From the NCBI GenBank assembly GCA_028752905.1, contig JAQNBH010000014.1, positions 2,265,493 through 2,329,492 on the forward strand: a stretch of DNA of 64,000 nt. The letters are read 5' to 3'. The notes beneath the pieces were generated by a model. The model worked only from the letters and a program-made list of their open reading frames with translations, was not told the DNA's origin and ran no database searches. Of this stretch, positions 47,801-57,500 are shown piece after piece. Position numbers and translations under genes: made by a program. The stretch comes from Cladorhizidae sp. MBARI D1340-BT2 (Eukaryota > Porifera > Demospongiae > Poecilosclerida > Cladorhizidae). How positions within the stretch are numbered: position 1 is the first letter of the stretch; each line of letters opens with the position of its first letter.

Positions 47801-49800
47801 CAGACCGTGTTGGCACACACAAGGAAGTAGCACCAAGGAGGATGCAGAAAGATGAAGATGATGTTCAAAATCTGTTGGCAACCATAACATCTGGTGATGA
47901 CAGACCCCTTCTCCCTTGATGAAGATGTTATTGCATCTCACCGCTGGTCAACTTGCAGCAGGAGTAGTAATGCCTCCAGATTCTGCAGCCCGCCTACTCA
48001 AATCCTATGAATTAGGCACTGCTCAGATGGCAGAATTTGTGGAGCAAAGACTGAATACCAATGAAGTGAAGTTCTGGGATGCACCGCCAAACCCGAAGAT
48101 CAAAACTTATGCCACAGTGGTTCAAAAGAAAAAGGTGAAGACAACTGATGAGAAATTGGTTACTATCAGTGCTGTCCGTGACCTCTTTGGACGTCTTATG
48201 ATAGCAGCAAAGGAAAGATATATCAGAATGAAAGCAGTCCTGACCTATGAGCGATCAGCAGTACCATTCTCCTTGGCACACTCAGATGCTAGTCTCAGAA
48301 CAATTGACAAGTGTATTGCTTACTGAATTTGAGAAAAAAGTAGATGTCCAGCCAAGATTACCACAAGTAGCATCCAGCAATCAAATGTCTACAGCCCACA
48401 TCTTCGATGGGATGGCACTGGCGCAGATGGTAAAGTCTAGTGGTGCAGTAACTTTTGGCATCCAAGTACTACCATTTGATTACTGCACCAATAATTCAGA
48501 ATGGTTGTCAACAAGATGATGTCCATCAGCCAGTCAATCAAAGCTGGAGAGAGAAAGAAATGAGGAGTCTCCACAGCCTTAGAGGTGAGAATTCTAGGTC
48601 CAAATACACCTATTCCCAAGCAGTGGTCAAAATTCATTGCTAATACTGTACAACAAACAAAGTGAATCTTGTGCCTTCTTGACACAGACATGGTGATATA
48701 TTGGTGAAGACAGCCTGCTGGAAGGTCAGCAACTGGTCATTGGCAGTGGCTTCAAATATACTCAGAGGTCAGTTCTAGTGACCAAAGGTCACTTTGAAGA
48801 TGTGGATCCCCTGAAGTCAGATCACGAAGAAGCAGACACTAGACTCTTACTACATGCACAGCATGCCTCTCATGTGCACAAGAGGATTGTTATTCAGTCA
48901 CCAGACACAGATGTTGCTCTCCTATGTGTCACTCACTATGGTGGCCTCAACTGCCGGGAGCTGTGGTTCCGCACAGGAGTAAAGGACAAAGTTAGGTACA
49001 TACCTATCCACAGTCTGGCTGGGGAGCTAGGACCGCAGCTGTGCAAGGCATTGCCAGGACTGGTTGTGAGTAACAGCTCACTGTCAAGAATGGAAAAAAG
49101 AAAGCCTTCCGTGTCTTGTTTGACAATCCAGAGCACCAAGCCAATCTGATACAGCTTGGAGAAGAACCAGAACTCAATAGTAGTAGAGCAGAAGGATGTG
49201 AGAGTTTCATATGTTCACTCTATATAACATCTAGGAAGGCTGGAAGTAAAATAGAACAATGTGCGGTATTGCAGAAACGACCAAAAAATGGAAGTCTCCC
49301 CCCTCAGACAGTCCCCCCTACATCAGCCCCTCCCCCCTACATCAGACAGTCCCCCCTACATCAGACAGTCCCCCCCTACATCAGACCCTCCCCCCTACAT
49401 CAGACCCTCCCCCCCTACATCACACCCTCCCCCCTACATCAGACAGTCCCCCCTACATCAGACCCTCCCCCCTACATCAGACCCTCCCCCCCTACATCAG
49501 ACCCTCCCCCCCTACATCAGACCCTCCCCCCTACATCAGACAGTCTACAGCAACACATGAAATGAGCAAACTGCCATGCCGAAAATGCTGAAGCCTGCAG
49601 AATCTGCCACCAGCTCTGGACATGGCTGGGAAATTGTGAACAGTCTTCTACAGCCTGTGCTAATGACCAAACATCCAGCACCACTGGGACTTGTAGAATT
49701 GAGTGTCTGCCATTGTCAGCAGTCATTGTGTAGCAGAGCTGGCTGTAGCTGCAGAAAAGCAGCATGCCATGCACTGAAGCTTGTGCTTGTATGACTGACC
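44891..49800 (+). pseudogene. Academ-like transposon protein, frameshifted (zinc fingers, FEN/XPG-like motifs, CXC tail)
   Basis: Frames at 44891-45418, 45418-45795, 45847-46257, 46294-47241, 47195-47515, about 47520-48326, 48300-48640 and 48778-49140 follow one another as one long protein broken by at least six frame changes and several stops. Order: two Cys/His pairs (CIIC...HSKCYECW, then CLFC), a helical region, and NMPKHAALGIAVRHMNRSKQ. Then come a conserved block at 46315-46450 (SNIPPGVFVQVAADNNDIN), and near 48100-48300 KLVTISAVRDLFGRL. HEEADTRLLLHA and IQSPDTDVALL follow at about 48825-48925. The tail at 49680-49770 is Cys-rich (CHCQ, C-S-R-x-G-C-S-C-R-K). EAD and D-T-D fit the second metal site of FEN/XPG nucleases; that reading is inference. 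Such genes are common, and usually unnamed, in cnidarians, sponges and fish. Ordinary AT content, unlike the nested hAT. Confidence 0.75.
49305..49552. repeat. Minisatellite inside the transposon gene, about 18-20-bp unit, 13 copies
   Basis: Copies of CCCTCCCCCCTACATCAGA or CAGTCCCCCCTACATCAGA. The last copy runs straight into CAGTCTACAGCAACACATGA, so the unit is a multiplied piece of coding sequence for the peptide PPTSD. C-run length differs between copies (5 to 7), shifting frame each time. Confidence 0.93.
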
Positions 49801-50094
49801 AAAGTGGTCAAAATCCAATAACAGATGGACGAGTCGACGGATGATGAAAACACTGAGCAAAGATGCCACTGACATTATGATTACTGTATATACATGATGA
49901 CTTGTAATTATCTCATGAACATCAATTAGTATGGATTGTGGATATTGCCCGTATGATATTGCCCGTATGTTAACAATAACTCAATATTATAAACAATGTA
50001 TGATAGTTAATATATGTAGGTCCAGATAATGTAGAATTTTCGTTTGGGAGGTGGCTTTTATGAATAGTTGAAACAAACACTTAAAGAAGTGAGG

Positions 50095-50399
50095 CATTTT
50101 GACCTCCAGTGGCATCAGATTACATTAATTAACAACAATGTACACATTCTGGTAGAGCTTTGTAATACCAATTCATTGATGTCTCAAAATGAAAAATTGG
50201 TTGAGTATATATAAAGATATTCACATTTATGTTACCCCTACCCCTTATTTTTGGGCATAGTAGAATCGCCCCCCTCGTTTACATAGTAGCATGTAGCTCA
50301 AAACCTTACCACAACTTGAAACCACATAATACCTGGAAGTGCTCCAGAGGGTTCCCTCTGCCAAAATATATCAAAGCAGACTAAAGCTGTAGGGTGTGT
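50095..50399 (-). repeat. Right terminal inverted repeat of the Academ-like element
   Basis: Reverse complement of 42059-42325 with about 35 additional bases (near 50213-50255, TTATGTTACCCCTACCCCTT). It carries the same CAGAGGGTTCCCTCTG palindrome. Confidence 0.88.
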
Positions 50400-51584
50400 G
50401 ATGGCTTTCTAGCGGTCTCTGCTAATAATCGTCCCACTATGTTTAGATGGGTCATCACAAGTTGGTCACATATATAACAATGTCAGCCCTTTCTGAGTGC
50501 TCCCTTTAACTTTGTCCTCAATGGGAGCTCACACCGATGACTTAGGGAAGGTGGGGCTGGGTGGAATAGGGGTAACTTGGTGGGAAAGGTTATGGGCGGA
50601 GTTTGTGGCATAGGCCATGCCCCCTGGCCATACCACATCCACAAGCTTTAAAATTAAACAAAAGCCATAGGGAACAGGGTTGTCCACAATGGGCACTCAT
50701 AGCGTCTGAAACAGGCCTATATGCGCAATCCGCCTCAGGTACCAACCACAAGGCAACTCAAGGAACCACTTTTGCGGCTAGTGCTTACATTAAAATACAC
50801 TTAACTTGTTGGCTATCTGTTGAGGAAGTTCTAGCATGCAAACAAGATGCGATATAATGAGATTCATTAAGTGGCAACAAACTCCAGACAATTTATAAAT
50901 GCACAAGGTTGGGATGGGCTGCCTCAGAGTGTGCTGGTGAGTGTGGAGTGCAGCTTTCTGTTGGTGCAGAGATGGAAATGCATGGTGATCAGCACCAGCT
51001 GCAAGTAACTAACGTTGCTGCATGTCTAGGCAAGAGGCAAGTAGGAACCACTTGCAATCACCGCCACAGAGTATTGCAATTGGCAAGGTCAGACAGAGGT
51101 CATTGATCTTCAGCAATTACTTGCGACATATCCAGGGCACCTTCTTCTCAATTGCAAAGGGATTCAGAGAGACTCCAAATAAGTATATGTAGCTACAAAG
51201 CTTTCCTCTGCCAAAGAAGGGCTTCCAAAAGAGCAGTAAGGAAGAGACCGTTCACAAGGGCAGTTGCGATCCTCCGCCTTAAAAAATAAATAAATACAAA
51301 AAAAAATTTAAATATTTTTCTCGCTCACTCGCACTGGGAAAGCAGTCAAACTGGCAGGTAAAACAACTGCTGCTTAGTAGTCACTAGTTACAAACAATGT
51401 CCAGGTTTGAGACTGCAGGCGCTTGTGATTTGTCAACTAAACATTCCTGCTCATGTGCTCATGATGTGCCATTTCTCACCTCCTCAAGTGGAACTCACCA
51501 ATTATCACATCTAGCTACGATGGAGGAAGACTATGAGCGACTATCACTAATAAAACAGTGCCCCCCCCTCGTTCTAGTTCTCAC

Positions 51585-54500
51585 CAACATGATCCTAGCC
51601 CCATGTGCAAGTACACTGCATCCCTGGCACGGCTGATCTCAGAGGCAAGATCATTCTTCTGCAGGTCCACAGGAAATGGAAACCTGTAATATGATAACAT
51701 CTCTCAGACTTCTACGCCAACTTAATTAACTCAATCTTACTTCTTCTTTTCAAAAAATTTCTTTCCCAGAAGGCGTGGCAAGAGGTGATAGAGACGCTTG
51801 TCCGTGTGGAGAAGATGTCATAACTGCTGGAGAGTCTCCGCTTCAGCTCAAAGGACTTGTAATTGGTCTTCAACTTAGCAACGGGAATGACCTAATAAGG
51901 AAACATCACAGCATTATGAAACATGTCAAAAACCAACAAATTCACAATAACACACACAATGAATCACATAATTATACATATAATATACTACATATATAAT
52001 TATAGTATAATATACATATAATTATACACATAATAAACATCATATATATGCTCATGGACACCACAAATATGCAAGCAGCAAAAAAGGTCATGAATTTGTC
52101 TCCAAGTGTGTCTGGTTCAGAGGACCTTCCTTAACTAAGTGGCTACCCACAAGGAGGTGCCTGGAACTAAAACCTGTCTACAGTCCCGCCCCTCCCTCCC
52201 TCCCCCAGTTGAGAGACTCCAGCAATACCTCCAACTGCCTGTAAAAGTGTTCGCAACAAGTTCCAGACAACTCTCTCATGTGGCGGAGTCCACTACATTT
52301 CGGAGTCCACTGCATTTCGTGGCACAAAGAGAGACGATGAGCACCTTCTCTTGGGCGTAAATTGTTATGTTTTGGCATGTGCAAGGCACTAGTAGGCAAG
52401 CTCGTTAATTAATGACATGTCCAAGGAAGTGGACTGGTAGGTAGAGGCAGTCCACAACATACAGTAGGTGCCATAAAAAACTTGGCGTTTCATTTAAACC
52501 AAACGTACGTGCAACGCATGACCGTTGGCTAAAGAAACGCAGACGGAACGCACAATTCAGAGCGTTCAAACGCTCGCTGCATTTTAATCACAAACGCTCG
52601 CTGCATTTTATCGACAAACACTCGCTACGTTTTATCAAAAACGCTCGCTACGTTTATTTTTAAGCACATGGGGACAAGCGCGTGCGTTGACCACCATGTG
52701 GGAGGGGGGAAAAAGTGGGCTAAGGTGAACTACTGTTACTTGTTATGCAAGTGTCCTGCTGGAGTTCTTTGTCAATTTCGTTATGAGTTTAAGGAAAGCG
52801 TTGAGGGATACCACCTCTGAAGGCAGTAAGTTTCCTTCTCTCACTTAACTTTTTTTTAATACTTAACCTGCTGTAATTGGAATCTGCTAGATCCCTATAT
52901 ACTAGTTGTTGGAATTCAGTTTTAGTTTGTTTGGGGTAGATGGAACAAGTGGACTACTGGCTGTTACTTTCTTTATCTAGTTTTGTACTATTACTACTAA
53001 TTGGGCTATTTTGCTTTTTCTCTCTCTGTAGCTGTTTTTGTACTATTTTGCTTTTTCCCCCTAGCTAGTGACGAGGAACAAACAGCAGGGCCTAATACTT
53101 GCTTTCCAGGCAGTCCAGGACCTATCTTGAACAACGCTTCTTTGGTACAATGGCTAATTCATATGTTCAAGGGGAAAATATTGAAAGCTCAACCAGCTAG
53201 TAGGTCTAGCAGCTTGTGACTTAGATTTGACGGATCAATACTTTTGTTTCACTGTGGCAGCATGATAATTGTTTGTCTAACCAAAGTTATCCAAAAGGAA
53301 AAATATATATATATTTGTACTTGTCATCTAATTGATCCAATGTGGTATTATTTGTTTAAATTTATTTTGGTCTTTTGGCCCATAGAGGAATCTGTGGTCC
53401 CACAAGCCAAAGTGCTACAGGGTACCTTGGTGGGAGATACCTGTAAAGTTAAGGTGGGGACAGTTGTTTATAAGGGAGAGATTTCTGCTATTGCTGGTGT
53501 TATACAATATTATTTTACATAGGCACTCTGACTGCAATGGAGCAGTTGGAGTCTAATTTTGTAGGGAAAAATTCCTTAGACAACCTTTCACCTCATCACT
53601 CAACAACACCTTGTAGACCCAAGGCCTCTGTTTGCTCCTTGACCACACCTCAGAAGTCTGGTGCAGTAAGTAGGAAAATCTTAGGGGACTGGTCAGGGTT
53701 TCATAACTGGAGGAATATTAAGGGGGGGGGGGGGGGGGGGGGGGCTTGATGGTTAAAGATGTGATAAAGTTTCTAATGAATTTAAATAATACAATTTCCA
53801 AAGGTGGGGGGGGCAAAAAGGTGCCAAGGCTCCGCCCCCCCCCCCCTAAATGAAACCCTGCTGGTGAAGATTTGTTCATCTATCTTTCTTTTTATTTTAA
53901 GACCGGTGAACATGAAAAGGAAATGTAGCAGTGGAGTTCGGCCAACCAAGCGTTGTCGAGGAGTTTCTCCTATGGGCGAGTTTAATAATTCTAACTTCAT
54001 TTGCTACTTTTAAAATGATTGGAAGGGTATTGGGTGTCACTCGTCCTGAACCCATGCTTCTCTTATGTACCACCTGTAATGAGCCCATCTCCTACCCCGT
54101 CGGACAGGCCATCCTTATCTTCCAGCCCATCTCCTTTACCTCCCAGCCAGTTTGGGAATTGTTCAGCTTCAAATTCTGAGACAGGTGATTCATATACTCC
54201 TGCATTCAAATGAAGGCAATGTGTCTTGTACATGTACAAGAACAGCAGTGTTAACAATGCTTGTGTTTCACAGATTCTTTGTTCCTGGAAATAAATACAC
54301 AACCACAGGCTGGCCAGAGTGGAGGAGCTCTTGCACAAGGTCCAGCAAGAGATATAAAAAATTGGAACACTGATCCTGCCTCAGCCCCAGTTGTCACATG
54401 GCTCCACCTGATGCTGGGAGCCCACCGCCTCCACCTGCTGTTGGGACCCCACTGCTGGGAGCCCACCGCCTCCACCTGCTGTTGGGACCCCACTGCCTCC

Positions 54501-57500
54501 ACCTGCTGTTGGGACCACACTGCCTCCACCTGCTGTTGGGACCACACTGCCTCCTCCTGCTGTTGGGACCACACTGCCTCCACCTGCTGTTGGGACCCCA
54601 CTGCCTCCACCTGATGTTGGGAGCCCGCCTCCTCCACCTGATGTTGGGACCACACTGCCTCCACCTGCTGTTGGGACCACACTGCCTCTACCTGCTGTTG
54701 GGACCACACTGCCTCCACCTGCTGTTGGGACCCCACTGCCTCCACCTGCTGTTGGGACCCCACTGCCTCCACCTGCTGTTGGGACCCCACTGCCTCCACC
54801 TGCTGTTGGGACCCCACTGCCTCCACCTGCTGTAGGGACCCCACTGCCTCCACCTGCTGTAGGGACCCCACTGCCTCCACCTGCTGTTGGGGCCACACTG
54901 CCTCTACCTGCTGTTGGGACCCCTCCACCTGCAGTTGGGACATCACCCGTGGCAATACCGATACAGATACCCGGCAATCAATCGTTCTCACCTGTCTACC
55001 GGTCAAATGCACTTCCCTTATCTGCGACACAGCAGCATAACCTCATAACTATCGAGGAAGTTTTGTTGAAATACCCCCCAGCTGGCCAACATCAGCAAGG
55101 TTGGCACATTGACATGCAAGTTGGCGAAGGAAGCTGTTTTTGGAGAAGAAATCTTAAGAAGGTGTACTCCGATGGGGAATAGGGAGCTCCCTGCTCTATC
55201 TTCCAAAGAATTGGATTTAAAAAAAGTATTTACACAATGCATCCACAATTTTGGAGGCATCCAGTGGAGTTTGAGCTCGTTTGATGAACATGCCTGGAAT
55301 CAATACAGCAGGCATCAAAGAGCCGAGACAGCACAAGAAATAGTCACATGATAATTGTTTTTGTTAGACATTTAATAATTGTTTTTGTTAATTAGTCATG
55401 TGTTAGTGGCTTAATAATTTTGTTAAAATGTTGCTTTGCTTCATGAAATGTAATCTTTTCTACGTACAGAGGTCATGATGTTATTGATATATACAGTACA
55501 TCCTCGCATATCCGAATCCTCGCGTAACCGAATTTTATTTTATTTATTTATTTTCCCCCCTTTCCGATCCCCTTTCCCCATCTCATCAATAAAAGCACAT
55601 GCGCAAACTCAAAAGAGCAGCTGCCTTCGTTGTTGCAGAGAATCTGAAGCTGACAGAGGAGCTACCCCTACTTCTAAGGAGAAAGCTAACAATAGGAAAA
55701 GAAAGGTTCTCACAATCGAGGATAAAGTTGCAACTCTGAAAGAGCTGGATAGGAAGGCAGTCTCAGCTACAATCCTCTCTGAACGGTATGGTATGGAGTG
55801 GGGAAGTCTACCATTTCAGACATTAAAAAGAATAGAGAAACTATTCTTAGCTTCAAGCAGAAAGTGATAGACATGGGAATGAATAAAAAGATAAAGATAA
55901 TGAAGCTGGGAGAAGACATGAAACATGACGAGGCTGTTTATATTTGGTTTAAACAGAAGAGAATGGAAGGTACCCCTATATCTGGACCTATTCTCTGTGA
56001 GAAAGCAATACAGTTGTTTGCAAAGATGCATGGAGAAGAAACCAACTTTACTGCAAGTTCAGGGTGGCAGTGGAGATTTTGTAAATGCCATGGTATACGC
56101 AATTTGTCGCTGCAAGGTGAAAAATTGTCTGCAGATAAAGAATCCAGTGAAGACTTCATATACGATTCATGGAAGAGAAACACCTCGCCCTCAACCAGAT
56201 TTTTAATTGTGACGAAACTGGTTTAAACTTTCGCCTTCTTCCAGATAAGACACTTGCTACTGCATTTGAAAGGTCTGTAGATGGGAGGAAGAAAAGCAAG
56301 GAGCGGGTGACTATAAATGCTTGTGCCAATGCATCTGGAACACCTCTTCAGCTTATTGGTAAAGCTAAAAGGCCAAGATGTTTCCAGAACATGAATATGG
56401 AATTGCTACCAGTAAACTATTCTGCCCAAAGGAATGCATGGATGAGCACTGAAAATTTTCACAACTGGTTTCATAACTGCTTTATTCCTATAGTGCGCAA
56501 GGAACTGGATTCTCTTGGTGTAGAAAAGAAAGCAGTTTTGATGCTGGATAACTGCCCTGCCCACCCAAGTGTTGAGGACCTTGTGAGTGATGATGGAAAT
56601 CTTTATTTGCCACCCAATATGTCACTTCCTTGATTCAGCCAATGGATCAAGGAGTGTTTGTTGCTCTAAAACGTCGCTATAAAAAAAAATGCTTCGAAGA
56701 CTTGTCATTCAGGATGACAATGGTGCATCAATACAAGACTTCTTAAAATCGGTCAATTTGAAAGTCGTTGTTGAGCTAATTGCCGAGTCATGGAATGAGA
56801 TCGAAGCAACTACACTTCAATAGTCATGGAAAAAGATCATTCCTTTCCAGGCTCAACAGAGTGGAGATCAGGTGCAGGAAGACGAAGATGATGAAGAATT
56901 TATTGATAATTTCCATAATTGGATTGCCACATTAGCTTCATTCATGGCCGATTAGTGATGAGAATGATCCCAGTTTTCAGATCATGACGGATGACGAAAT
57001 TTGTGATCATGTAATGTCTGAATCCTCCAGCCAACAAGAGCAAGAAGAAGTGGAACAAGATGACTGTCCAGTTACTAATTCAGAGGCTGCCCATATGTTT
57101 GATAAATGCCTTACTTGGCTTGAGCATCAGGCTGAAGCTGACCAATATAACACCAGTACACTACGATCCCTACATGCTCTTGCATCACAGAAATGAACAA
57201 ACTCTCTTAAACAAACATCCTTGAAAAAAATGTTATCCATTAATCCATCATGAGTTTGACATAACATGTACATATATTTATTACACCAACATGTTTTTAG
57301 CCGCAAGTGCATAGTGTACATAAAGTCTCTGAGTTTGGAGGAGACTTGTTAAATGTACCTGCAGAGCACATAGCAAACGAACATAGTATTAAAGCATACA
57401 TTGCACCATCTAATTAACATTGTTTCACTTATCCGAACACATTTTTGGAGAGCTTGCACAAAGGGGTTCGGATAAGTGAGGATGTACTGTATTCCAGTTT

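Larger units (their letters stand above)
42059..50399. mobile_element. Large DNA transposon with about 270-300-bp inverted repeats, Academ-like, with nested hAT
   Basis: The sequence from 42059 inward (ACACGCCCTCCAGCTTTAGT...) is the reverse complement, with few mismatches, of the sequence ending at 50399 (...ACTAAAGCTGTAGGGTGTGT). The match runs to about 42325 on the left and back to about 50095 on the right, where the right copy has about 35 extra bases. Inside are a plus-strand pseudogene (44891-49800) with FEN/XPG-like acidic motifs and a Cys-rich CXC-type tail, and a hAT gene on the minus strand. Academ transposons are known to combine a transposase with an XPG-type nuclease and a cysteine-rich finger, so I place it there by architecture. 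No 3-4-bp target duplication could be fixed at the ends. Confidence 0.7.

Noticed and set aside
50603..51106. Two short plus frames (84 and 65 codons)
   Set aside because: No recognisable domain, and they lie antisense to the RSL1D1-like gene's downstream region; chance frames.
54251..55030. 259-codon minus-strand open frame
   Set aside because: Antisense of the 27-bp proline-repeat array; the plus strand carries the BEN gene.
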